DNA of 64,000 nucleotides, from positions 248,001-312,000 of the forward strand of contig AP024596.1 of assembly GCA_019704295.1 (NCBI GenBank), in the 5' to 3' direction. Shown here piece by piece: positions 9,549 through 18,239 of the stretch. Origin of the DNA: Sulfolobales archaeon HS-7 (GTDB lineage Archaea; Thermoproteota; Thermoprotei_A; Sulfolobales; Sulfolobaceae). The notes beneath the pieces are model-generated. The model was not told the DNA's origin and did no database searches. It saw only the letters and a list, made by a program, of their open reading frames with translations. The position numbers and the translations under genes are program-made. The stretch's first letter is position 1; the number at the start of each line of letters is the position of its first letter.

Positions 9549-9938
9549 TTACTTCATCTTATGAGCCTGTTCCAGTACTCCTTTTAACCCCTCTGAAATA
9601 TCGTCGTTATAGATTACCTCCGTTATTGATTTACCTAATTTGCACTCAATAATAATTTTCAGAGACTCGTATTCTTGAGTCACCGTATCGTCTCCCTCTT
9701 GCTCGAAGAGGAGAATTACATTCCTCAAATTGAACTTAACACACTTCAATGTGTTCATAACGTTTTGCAGAGCCTCCTTCCTTTTATTTGGAGACATAGT
9801 TTCTATCACTTCAACAGCGTATGCTTCATAATCCTGGTACTTTATGCTAGTTTTACTGAAGCATAACGCATCTACAGCTTTCCCGCATATTTCATCAAAC
9901 TTAACGCATGCAACCCCCTAGCCCTCGCTGAATAACAT
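9549..9938 (-). pseudogene. small gene downstream of the ATPase, interrupted by an in-frame amber codon
   Basis: An ATG at 9938-9936 overlaps the ATPase stop codon (TAATG) and opens a 130-codon frame with one interruption: a TAG at codon 7 (9920-9918). The rest (residues 8-129) is open to 9549 and protein-like, for example 'CVKFDEICGKAVDALCFSK' and 'SLKIIIECKLGKSITEVIY'. Without readthrough, initiation would have to use an internal GTG at 9809, giving only 86 residues. I do not recognise the family. Its coupling to the ATPase suggests a partner or effector. Most likely it is a decayed gene, though a sequencing error is possible. Confidence 0.6.
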
Positions 9939-11087
9939 TACCTTTCTCCCTCGAAGACTTTTCTTAGAAAATCCCCTTGATAGGTCGAAATCGTCTCTAA
10001 TCTTTCTATACTACGATCTTCGAGAACTTTAACCTTTTCAGCCTTATACAGATTTCCGCTACCTCTTAGTTCATAAACATCAGGCACATTTGCAGACCCA
10101 TGTACGAACGACATAATAAACCATTCACTGTGGGAAGTCACGAAGAGCTTCTTATCTAATTTGGCTAGGTACTCTCCTACTTTTAGTTGTAGATCAGCAT
10201 GAAGGTTTATCTCAGGCTCCTCGATCACCATACCCTTGACAAATGGATTTTTGGCTACAATCTCTAAGGCCGCTAACTGCCCAACACCCGTGGATATTAA
10301 AGATGTAGGGACTTCCTTTTCCCCAACAAATGCTCGAAACTGGGAAGGGAACTCGACCCTTACTTTCACTCCAGACAATTCCTCTACGTAATCCCCCAGA
10401 AGGAACCACCTGAGGAAGTCTAAAGTTAACGGTTTCACCTGTGGATAAGAGTATGGGGAGTATACAAAACTGCTTATCGCTCTGTTCAGGCTAAACACAG
10501 CGATCCTCTCTGTGCTTAGAAATGCCAGCTGGTTTAGATCTTGATTACTTAACATTTTTGCTGGAATAAGATGAGATAGGCCTATTTTTACACATTTCTC
10601 TGATCCAATTGAGAGTAATTCGTTCGGAGAGAGACTATTAAAACTTAACCTCCTCAGTCCTTTTAAAATTCACTAGAATCTTCATTCTTTTGTCTTCCTT
10701 GAGCGTTACGCCCACGTGGTTGTCAGAGTTGAGCTCCACGGAGATCAAATCGTTCTCAATAAATCCCTTACTCTCCCCTATTGTGATCAAATCTTTCGGT
10801 TCAGCGTTGAATAGTGTCCTAATCCTCTCACCTATTACTCCTTTTAATGCTTTTTCACTCACTAAGTCCTTAAGGCTAACTTCGATCTCATTGATTCCCT
10901 CCTCCACCTCAAGGCTTAATTCATTGTCAGTACTCAACGGGGAAAAAGAAATAGGGAAGTTAATGAAATAGAAAGCTGTAGAGATCATTGTTTTGCCCGA
11001 TGAGTTGGGACCTACAACTAGCGTTTTTCCGTCAAAATTCATTTTAACTTCCTCTACTGGTCCCAAGTTAGTTACGCTAAATATCAT
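9938..11087 (-). pseudogene. AAA/OLD-like ATPase gene interrupted by a single-base frameshift
   Basis: Two ORFs encode the halves of one SMC/ABC-type AAA ATPase (DUF3696/AAA_15-like). The first (11087-10638) carries Walker A 'VVGPNSSGKT'. The second (10555-9938) carries the signature 'STGVGQLAALE', Walker B 'MVIEEPEINLH' and the switch histidine in 'FVTSHSEW'. The gap is fully open in the second frame, and removing one base from the AAAA run at 10640-10643 yields an uninterrupted 382-residue protein. Total length 1150 bp equals 383 codons plus one base. Such ATPases often drive defence or DNA-repair systems with a partner, here the amber-interrupted gene just downstream. Confidence 0.75.
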
Positions 11088-11135
11088 TAAATGCGTTCTT
11101 ATGGACTACAAATAAAGCTTTTTATAGTCAGCGCC

Positions 11136-12371
11136 GTTCACGTGTTCATTGCGAATCGTAATATTCTTTGTTAAATTAGAATAGTTCAACATGTAATAAT
11201 TCAAATACATGTAAAATAGTAGGAGAATAAGAATAACTGTAATATTATTATAAATATAAGAAGATAGATTGGGATGTTATACCTGAGGATAATTCATCAT
11301 GTGGTTTGTAAAATCCTCTACGGGGAGTGAGACAGGCAGAAATACCTCCACTTTACGAGGGAGTTGAAGGACTCAACGGGATTGTTGTTATTAAGTCACT
11401 CTTACACCTCTCTCAGGACGAAAAGGCGCTACATACTTCACCCCTAATACGGCTGTGCGAATAGCGAGTTCAGAACAGTACCTGGCTCAACATTGTATTT
11501 CTCCACGTTCTGGCTCTTAGCAAATTTGTAACCGTTAAGACTAAACCGTTTTAGGGACTTGCTACTCTCATCTCTAGTGTTACGTGTTTTCCCTGTGTAA
11601 GGTATTCCAGCACACTGTACTTATCTGTAACCGTTACTTCCCCTTTAGCCGAGGGGGAGGAGCTCGTTTAACTACTCCCTTTCCTCCTTTATTACATGCC
11701 GTTCCTTATAGACAATGCAGTATCACCTCTTAAACCTCATTTTGAAAGCGTGGATGACGTTGTCTAAGGCGATAAAGCCGTCCGCTACAATTAACTCCAC
11801 ATTGTACTTCCTCCAGATGGATACGAGTAAGTCCCAGGCGCTTCTCTTATCCTCTTCTTTAGCGAGTGCTAAATTTAGTATTGCTTCCTCTCAGGAGTTA
11901 CCCTTGCTGCGACCCCCTTTTCTCCTTTAGTCAACTTGACGTATTTTACTTCTGTGATTACCCCTGCTCTAATTTCTCCTTAATTCGCGTCTTGACTCGT
12001 TTGTCTTGCCTATAAAAGACAGGGAGTTTGATGGTGACGTAAAATAGTTCTTAGATCTTTCTACTTCTCCTCATCACGAACACGACCCCCTTGACAAGGT
12101 TAAACCCAGTGTACCCTTCCCTCTACTTGGGACTCATCTCTTCTACTTCCTTAAGGGCTTTCCTCTCGATCTCCTGAACCGATTTGTTTATAATTTCTTT
12201 TTCGTAAGGTAGGATAAACGCAAACGTAATACCGCATTTGATAAGGGACGGCGTTTCGAGTTCTTCTGTGGTATTGTTTTCTGGTCATAACCAATTTAGT
12301 ATTACATTCTACGATTATTTAATTAATTTTAAACTAATAAAATAAAGTGAATTCACAATAAACGTGTGAAC
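11136..12371 (-). mobile_element. decayed IS element, copy A (about 1.24 kb)
   Basis: Imperfect terminal inverted repeats bound it: left gttcacgtgttcattgcgaa, right end (reverse complement) gttcacacgtttattgtgaa. Its outer thirds align by eye with copy B at 55523-56708. The transposase, read on the minus strand, is riddled with stops and frameshifts. Relative to copy B there is an extra block of about 185 bp at 11423-11606, a fragment of the unrelated transposase C family. The IS family cannot be assigned; size and long imperfect ends recall Sulfolobus elements of the ISC1173/ISC1217 size class. Confidence 0.7.
11423..11606 (-). pseudogene. transposase C fragment nested in IS copy A
   Basis: On the minus strand one frame reads 'KSLKRFSLNGYKFAKSQNVE', continuing to 'TVLNSLF'. 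The same fragment recurs at 15569, 22733, 38870, 59597 and 61490. No complete copy exists in the window, so the enzyme family is unassigned. Confidence 0.6.
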
Positions 12372-12933
12372 ATCAAAAAAAGGATTTTAGTAACAGTAAA
12401 GTTAAAATTCTGAAGAATTTTCAAAAATGAGATATGAACTTAATGATCGAAGAGAGACTTTATGAGCATATTACTGTCAATGAATTTTTTTTCAGTAAAC
12501 TAGTAAACGGAGATAAAGAAAATTCTATACTTAATATATAGAAATAGGAGGAACGTTTTGAGAAAAATTCTCAGCTTATTCAGATCTAAGTGAAAGAATT
12601 CAAATTACAAAAATAGTTTAAACGAAGATATTAAGTGAGAATAAAATTATAAGAGTCAATTCTCGTCATCTTTGCGGACAGGATCATCTATTATTCAATG
12701 CAGACAGGTTGCTTGTACCTCGAATGTGAGTTCTTAGAACACTATTCATGGAGGGGTTTACACAATCACTTAAGTTAGGGGGCATGCGATACTCCCCTAT
12801 CAAATAAACATTACGGACGTATTACCCTTAACACCAAGTTCATCTGGGATATCCTTGGTGGTTAGGGAGCCCTATTGTGAAAAGAGAGGGAACGATAGCT
12901 CCCCCATTTGTGGGTAAAACTTACGACGTTAAA
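12372..12933. other. intergenic region without recognisable gene
   Basis: AT-rich sequence to about 12660, then mixed composition. No supported ORF, repeat end or RNA gene was seen. Confidence 0.4.
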
Positions 12934-13440
12934 TTATTGATTTTGTGGCTTCCTTCTCCTTATAGCCCCATACGCTAGAACTATTACTCCTACTATAGCG
13001 ACGATTATTCCACCGTAAATAGACGCGGCGATTTCGTAAAAGGCGGAAGATCTTACCTGCACAAGTGTGTAATATATCAGCGCGTTAGAAGTGTAGTTGT
13101 CAGTTAAAGTCACATTAGCAAAACCGGTTACACTAGATATAGGAAGGAGTAAATATCCGCTGCTTAATTCCGGAGCGGTTGCATTTCCGCTCTTTACCTG
13201 AAACGCTAGAGGTAAGTTAGTTTTATTCGAACCGTTCACCACTAAAGAGTCATTATATATTACTCCACCAGTTTTACCATAAAATGGAATTGTCATACTT
13301 TCACCTGGCCCAAGTTCTGTAACCTTAAATCCCTTAAATTGCTGTATTACCGAATTGGCCTCTATTGCTACTGGTCCTATGAAGAAAGCCAGGACTCCCG
13401 CCACTATTAAAATAATCGCGATAAGCGTAAGTTTTCTCAT
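12934..13440 (-). CDS. small membrane protein with extracytoplasmic domain
   Basis: A 168-residue protein with an N-terminal hydrophobic helix ('LIAIILIVAGVLAFFIG') and a C-terminal one ('IYGGIIVAIVGVIVLAYGAI') ending in a basic tail 'RRRKPQNQ'. The roughly 110 residues between are rich in N, S and T with several N-x-S/T sequons, as expected for a cell-surface domain anchored at both ends. It is divergent from the HAD hydrolase gene. No catalytic motif is visible, so the function is unknown. Confidence 0.7.
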   Translation of the reverse strand: MRKLTLIAIILIVAGVLAFFIGPVAIEANSVIQQFKGFKVTELGPGESMTIPFYGKTGGVIYNDSLVVNGSNKTNLPLAFQVKSGNATAPELSSGYLLLPISSVTGFANVTLTDNYTSNALIYYTLVQVRSSAFYEIAASIYGGIIVAIVGVIVLAYGAIRRRKPQNQ

Positions 13441-13489
13441 GTCTTAAGGGTTAACTCTAGGTTAATACGCTTTTCCCTAAGACTTTCAA

Positions 13490-13505
13490 AGCTTTTTAAT
13501 ATATC
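13490..13505 (+). promoter_or_regulatory. TATA-like box for the HAD hydrolase gene
   Basis: gctttttaatatatc is centred about 25 bp before the ATG at 13522. This supports a leaderless start there rather than at the TTG two codons upstream. Confidence 0.5.
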
Positions 13506-13521
13506 ATTAGAAATATTGCTT

Positions 13522-14187
13522 ATGCTTAGTTCGGTATTCGTCGACTTCGGCGACACTTTAGCTTACTTTAAACCGCGGCTGTATACGGTGATAAGGGAGA
13601 CATTGAATAATCACGGTTATGAATTTAGCGAGAAGAAAATATTTCGAGCTTACGTAGCGTCTTGTTCTAAAAACAACTTTCCTGATGAGGTCGGGCATAA
13701 CCCAATAGACTTAAGGGATTTCATTTACAGACTTGGTATTACTAAGTTCTCGGAAGAGCTAATAGGGGATCTTCAAAAGGCCAACTCAATAAGGGGAGAG
13801 GCTTTCCTCTTTGAAGATTCTATTAAATTCCTCCAGGAAGTGAAATCAATCGGATTGCGATTAGTTCTTGTAAGTAATGCCACGAAGAACGTAAAAGGGA
13901 ACGTTGAGAGACTTGGGATTGCGGAATACTTTGATGGAATAGTTATCTCCTCATTGGTAAACTCTATAAAGCCCCATCCAAGGATATTTGAGATTGCCGG
14001 AAGGTATGGAGGGTATCCCGCGGTTCACTTAGGAGACACATATGAGATAGACTATCTTGGGGCAAAGAGGAGTTACGTAAGGGGAATTCTTGTGGATAGG
14101 TACGACTTCTATGACGACGTTAAGGTAAATAGGGTTCGTAACCTAGAGGAAGCGTTGATCCTAATAGAGAAAATGGTTCGAGAATGA
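13522..14187 (+). CDS. HAD-superfamily hydrolase (subfamily IA)
   Basis: Predicted phosphatase of about 221 residues. Motif I is 'VDFGDTLAYF' (the first Asp is the nucleophile; the usual DxDxT second Asp appears as G-D-T), motif II 'LVSNAT', the motif III lysine in 'KPHPRIF', and motif IV 'HLGDTYEIDYLGAK'. The cap domain is helical, as in subfamily IA. The start is taken at the ATG at 13522 because of the TATA spacing. Substrate unknown. Confidence 0.85.
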   Translation: MLSSVFVDFGDTLAYFKPRLYTVIRETLNNHGYEFSEKKIFRAYVASCSKNNFPDEVGHNPIDLRDFIYRLGITKFSEELIGDLQKANSIRGEAFLFEDSIKFLQEVKSIGLRLVLVSNATKNVKGNVERLGIAEYFDGIVISSLVNSIKPHPRIFEIAGRYGGYPAVHLGDTYEIDYLGAKRSYVRGILVDRYDFYDDVKVNRVRNLEEALILIEKMVRE

Positions 14188-14322
14188 TTTCACCAGTATT
14201 TTAAATATTTTACCTAGGCACCTCTGGTTACTAGCTAAGAACTTGTCAGGAACACTAACGAACTCCGAAATGTTCGTCGCTCTATTATTAAAAATAATAT
14301 CTCCTTTTCCATAGAGTAGTCT

Positions 14323-14913
14323 ATGAAGGTAGAAGTTCCCGAGGTAAAGGAGGAGGACGTAATCATCAATTCTCGGAGCTCTGCCCTTATAGTTGTTGAC
14401 ATGCAGAACGACTTCGTAAGGAAGGAGGGAAAGCTTTACGTCCCTTCAGCTGAAAGCACAATAATGCCTATTTCAAATCTCATAAGGAAATTTAAGGAAA
14501 GGAACTCACTAGTAATTTACACCCAAGACTGGCACATGAAGGACGATCCTGAGTTTAAGATATGGGGAGAACATGCGTTGGCGAATACGTGGGGAGCAGA
14601 AATTGTTGACGAATTAAGGCCTGATAAGGACGACTTCCTCATAAAGAAATACAGGTACGATGGATTCTTTGAAAGTCCTCTAGACTACATCTTGAGGGTA
14701 AAGGGCGTTAGAAAAGTCGTGATAACTGGAACAGTTGCTAACATATGTGTTCTTCATACTGCCGGTAGCGCGGCATTAAGATGGTATGACGTGATCCTCC
14801 CTAAGGACGGAATATCCGCCATAACTGACTTTGACTACTACTCCACTCTTAGGCAGGTCTCTTTCCTTTATAGGGGAGCAATCACCTCATCTGAACGAAT
14901 TAGCTTAACTTAG
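14323..14913 (+). CDS. isochorismatase-family cysteine hydrolase, probable nicotinamidase
   Basis: Would hydrolyse nicotinamide to nicotinate in NAD salvage. The triad is visible: Asp in 'VDMQNDF', Lys in 'IKKYRYDGFF' and Cys in 'VANICVLHTA'. The metal-binding D-x-H pattern appears in 'TQDWHMKDDPEF'. Length 196 is typical. The family also includes other amidases, so nicotinamidase is the best but not unique reading. It converges with, and overlaps by 4 bp, the Bat-type regulator. Confidence 0.82.
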   Translation: MKVEVPEVKEEDVIINSRSSALIVVDMQNDFVRKEGKLYVPSAESTIMPISNLIRKFKERNSLVIYTQDWHMKDDPEFKIWGEHALANTWGAEIVDELRPDKDDFLIKKYRYDGFFESPLDYILRVKGVRKVVITGTVANICVLHTAGSAALRWYDVILPKDGISAITDFDYYSTLRQVSFLYRGAITSSERISLT

Positions 14914-15527
14914 GAGTAAAAGTAGGTTTCTATAATCTTCTTGGTAGCCTTTCTCAGATGATATAGAAACGTCGTTTTATCCATGTTTAATACTCTCGCT
15001 ATATTCTCAGCTTTTTCCCCACGGGGATATGAGAAATACCCGTTCTGAAAAGCTATCATGAGAGTTGAGACTTCTACGTCGTTCAATACACCTGGAATTG
15101 TCGGCTCATAATCTACGTAATTAAGCACGAAGTCCCCCATTTGATAAAGGGATTCCTTTATCTGGGAAATCCTGCTGTTCTCCGTAACGAATTTCCATCT
15201 TTCCTTATCATCGTTCTGTTCATTACTTATTAACATGACCTCGTTATCGTAAAGCAAACCCGCAACCGAACCCCTATATACATTTAACATATCCACTATT
15301 ATCGCATTTCTCAATTCGAAGAACCCGTTCACTTTAAGGATATTCCTGTTAGTTTTTAGACTCCTGATCAGGTCTCTATTTCCCTTAAAGAAAATAACTC
15401 TGGTTCTTAGATACCCTTTTTGTGGATAAACCCACATCTGTAAAGTTCTCGATTTAACATCGACTTCCCTAGTCCAGCATCCCTCGTGTTCAATTTGTAA
15501 ATACACTAGTTTGAACTTTCGCTTCAT
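14910..15527 (-). CDS. Bat-type HTH (HTH_10) transcriptional regulator
   Basis: The C-terminal ~60 residues match the bacterio-opsin-activator helix-turn-helix: 'LMIAFQNGYFSYPRGEKAEN' followed by 'IARVLNMDKTTFLYHLRKA'. The N-terminal ~140 residues form a mixed alpha/beta domain, probably a ligand or sensor module, without recognisable motif. Length 205 is typical of archaeal members. The target and signal are unknown. IS debris lies directly upstream. Confidence 0.8.
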   Translation of the reverse strand: MKRKFKLVYLQIEHEGCWTREVDVKSRTLQMWVYPQKGYLRTRVIFFKGNRDLIRSLKTNRNILKVNGFFELRNAIIVDMLNVYRGSVAGLLYDNEVMLISNEQNDDKERWKFVTENSRISQIKESLYQMGDFVLNYVDYEPTIPGVLNDVEVSTLMIAFQNGYFSYPRGEKAENIARVLNMDKTTFLYHLRKATKKIIETYFYS

Positions 15528-15568
15528 CCGTATATTTATAATTATTAAACAATATAAATACTATCTCA

Positions 15569-15745
15569 AGAGGCGCTATATGCTTCGCCTCTAACATGAC
15601 TATGGGAACAGCGTGCCCAGGCGGGTACCTAGATCAACGTTGTATTTATTTACGTTCTGGCTCTTGGCAAACTCAGACCTCTTGAAACTGACCATTATAG
15701 GGACTCGCGACCCCTATCCCTAGTATTACGTGTTTTCCTTGTGGA
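15569..15745 (-). pseudogene. transposase C fragment
   Basis: Begins gaggcgctatatgcttcgcc and ends with ttacgtgttttccttgtgg, matching the fragments at 11423 and 59597. The reading frame on the minus strand is broken by stops. Confidence 0.6.
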
Positions 15746-15792
15746 AGATTTAGCGAACACATTCCAAGTTAACTTTCGGGTCCCAGCGAAAA

Positions 15793-16035
15793 TTACTGAC
15801 GTTTAGCTTTTACCTTATGGGGTTCAGGAGTGGGATGCCCTCCTCCACAGGGGTTGGATAGTCCATCGGACGCTTTCATGATACGAAAAAATATCAATTG
15901 CCTTAGATCAAGGGGAAAGGGCTCATGCACTCTCGAGACTTGGGGAATCATGCCCTTATTAACACTTACTGATAAACCATGAAATTTACGTACTATGCAT
16001 GTTAATATTTTCTTGGTAGTAGATGAGTTTCCCAA
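15793..16035 (-). other. ORF of doubtful status in IS debris
   Basis: An open 80-codon frame ending 'CGGGHPTPEPHKVKAKRQ'. Its proline/glycine-rich tail and gtgggatgccctcctcc resemble the C-terminal tail of IS605-type TnpB genes (compare gtgggaatgccctgtcc at about 23600). I regard it as a possible decayed tail, not a functional gene. The rest of 15746-16430 shows only a 7-bp stem (accccct/agggggt) at 16267-16290. Confidence 0.3.
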
Positions 16036-16398
16036 AAGTAATAAGATATTGTACAGAATGTACGGGGCTCCGACATTATTTGTGTTGGCTAAGGTTACTC
16101 AGTTAATGTAAAGTAAGATGAGGACCGGAAAATGCTTCATGACTTCAGTAAAGTCTAAAAGCTGAGGCTCTAATGCAAATTAACCAAAATTCAATGAAGC
16201 CTAAACCCCTACTAAAACCATCCGTTGACCCTCAAATCAAAATATCCCTGATGCGCCACGTAAGAAACCCCCTCTACAGATAAAGGGGGTCAAGGTTACT
16301 ACGAGAAAATAGGTAAATCACAAGGTAAAAATACCTCGCTTAGATTGCAAGGAAGTTAACTCGCGGAGTATAAACTTTATTTCTAAGCTTTCGGATAA

Positions 16399-16409
16399 GT
16401 TTTTATTGG
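16399..16409 (+). promoter_or_regulatory. TATA-like box for the ETF operon
   Basis: gtttttattgg is centred 27 bp before the etf ATG at 16431, consistent with a leaderless start for the etf-fixC-fixX operon. Confidence 0.5.
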
Positions 16410-16430
16410 TTTAAACACGATTTATCCTTC

Positions 16431-18239
16431 ATGAGAATCTACGTCTCCATAAAGCAAGTTCCTGATGCTACTGACTTACGCATAGATCCTATAACGAACA
16501 ATCTCGTAAGAGAAGGAGTACCTGCAGTAATTAATCCTCCCGACTATCACGCAATTGAAGAGGCTATTCAATTGAAGGAGAAATATGGCGGCGAAGTGAT
16601 TGTGGTCACCATGGGACCGCCTCAGGCTGAGTCCGCTCTGAGAGAGGCGATTGCCATGGGAGCAGATCGAGCATATCTCATAACCGACAGATCCCTTGCA
16701 GGTGCCGACACATGGGCCACATCATATGCGATATCAAAAGCCGTTAAGAAAATAGGAGAGGGGGATCTGTATATCTTTGGCAGGAGAGCAGTAGACGGTG
16801 AAACAGAGCAGGTAGGTCCCCAGACAGCTAAGTGGTTAGGACTTCCGTTTGTTGGATACACCAACTCTATAGAGATAAAGGAAAATAGGGCAATAGTTAC
16901 TAGGGTAACAGAGTTCGAGGAGGCGACTCTTGAAGTTCCCATTCCTTTCGTTGCCTCAGTTGTGGAAACTGCTAATAAACCGAGACAACCATCAATAATG
17001 AAACTCATTGAGGCGAAAAGGGCTAAGATCTATAAGTTGTCGAGGGAGGATGTGGGAATAGAACCACAGAAAGCAGGACTTCAAGGTTCTCCAACCAAGG
17101 TCATCAGAGTTAGACCACCTCCTAAGCTGAGAAATCCCCAAATATTTGATGGAAGAGGAAAGGATGACGACGCTGCTAAATGGCTATACGAGAGAATAGT
17201 AGAGTCGTTAAAGAACGCTGATAAAGTGGAATCCTCCTACGTTAAACCAAAACCTATAGCTAAGGCTCAGGGGGACGTATGGGTATACATTGATCACGTT
17301 GAAGGCGAACCGAATAAAGCCTCCTTCGAAATTATGTCCGAGGCGAAGAGGATCGCTGATATGCTATCCACGCGTCTTGGTGCCCTCATAGTAGGAGATG
17401 TCGATCACCTAATCGAAGATGCCTTCAAGTACGGAGCAGACGTAGTCTACTACGCAAAAGTTGATGGGTGGAAGAGATACGATAACGACGTTTTCACTAG
17501 GGCTGCCTCAGTTGTCATAAAGAAGTATAGACCTGAGGCCATATTTTTCCCTGGGACGAGGATCTCTAGAGAATTGGCCTCATCCCTAGCCATAGAAGTC
17601 GATACAGGACTTATCGCTGATTGCGTGAGTTTCGAGGTTGATGAAAAGGGAATTCTTTACTCTACTAGACCAGACTTTGGTGGGTTAGAGATGTCAACCA
17701 TAATATGCCCTACTGCTAAACCGGTCATGGTTACAGTAAGACCCGGCGTCTTTAGTCCCATAGTGTTCAATAACAAAGGGGACGTGATAACTGAAAGAGT
17801 GGAGGACGTATACAGCAGGTTTAAAGTTCTCGAATACAAGAAGTTGGAGAGAAGAAACGTATTAGCTGAATCCGATATAGTTATAGGGATAGGAAGGGGA
17901 GCCCGATCTCCTAAGGATATATCATTGGCTGAGGAGCTGGCAAAGGCCCTTAACGGTGTGGTTGGCGTTACTAAACCGCTCTCTGATATGGGATGGTACC
18001 CTAAAGAGAGGCAAATCGGTCAAACTGGTACTACGATAAGGCCCAAACTGTACATAGCTTTGGGAGTATCGGGTGCTATTCAACACATGGTGGGAATACA
18101 GGGATCAAAGAGGATAATCGCAGTAAATCAAGATCCCGAGGCGCCTATCTTTAATGGAGCTGATTACGGAGTAGTAGGCGATATGTACTCAATAATTCCG
18201 AAGTTAATTAAGATAGTGGGTGAGAACGGTGGAATTTGA
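16431..18239 (+). CDS. etfBA: electron transfer flavoprotein, fused beta-alpha subunits
   Basis: A single 602-residue chain with the beta subunit first (1 to about 250: 'YVSIKQVPDATDLRIDP', 'YIFGRRAVDGETEQVGPQ') and the alpha subunit after about residue 280. The C-terminal FAD domain shows 'GIGRGARSPKD', 'QIGQTGTTIRPKLYIALG' and 'AVNQDPEAPIF'. It would accept electrons from acyl-CoA dehydrogenases and pass them to the FixC-like dehydrogenase. The fusion replaces the two separate genes of bacteria and is known in Sulfolobales-type genomes. FixC overlaps its 3' end by 11 bp. Confidence 0.95.
   Translation: MRIYVSIKQVPDATDLRIDPITNNLVREGVPAVINPPDYHAIEEAIQLKEKYGGEVIVVTMGPPQAESALREAIAMGADRAYLITDRSLAGADTWATSYAISKAVKKIGEGDLYIFGRRAVDGETEQVGPQTAKWLGLPFVGYTNSIEIKENRAIVTRVTEFEEATLEVPIPFVASVVETANKPRQPSIMKLIEAKRAKIYKLSREDVGIEPQKAGLQGSPTKVIRVRPPPKLRNPQIFDGRGKDDDAAKWLYERIVESLKNADKVESSYVKPKPIAKAQGDVWVYIDHVEGEPNKASFEIMSEAKRIADMLSTRLGALIVGDVDHLIEDAFKYGADVVYYAKVDGWKRYDNDVFTRAASVVIKKYRPEAIFFPGTRISRELASSLAIEVDTGLIADCVSFEVDEKGILYSTRPDFGGLEMSTIICPTAKPVMVTVRPGVFSPIVFNNKGDVITERVEDVYSRFKVLEYKKLERRNVLAESDIVIGIGRGARSPKDISLAEELAKALNGVVGVTKPLSDMGWYPKERQIGQTGTTIRPKLYIALGVSGAIQHMVGIQGSKRIIAVNQDPEAPIFNGADYGVVGDMYSIIPKLIKIVGENGGI

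Noticed and set aside
11715..11930. 71-codon plus-strand ORF inside IS copy A
   Set aside because: Antisense to the decayed transposase; no independent support.
16111..16166. Possible C/D box small RNA (GATGA at 16117, CTGA at 16162)
   Set aside because: No terminal stem, no clear internal D'/C' boxes and no identified guide target.
16267..16290. 7-bp perfect stem (accccct/agggggt) before the ETF operon
   Set aside because: Too short to call a riboswitch or terminator, and not adjacent to a gene end; noted only in the surrounding-region entry.
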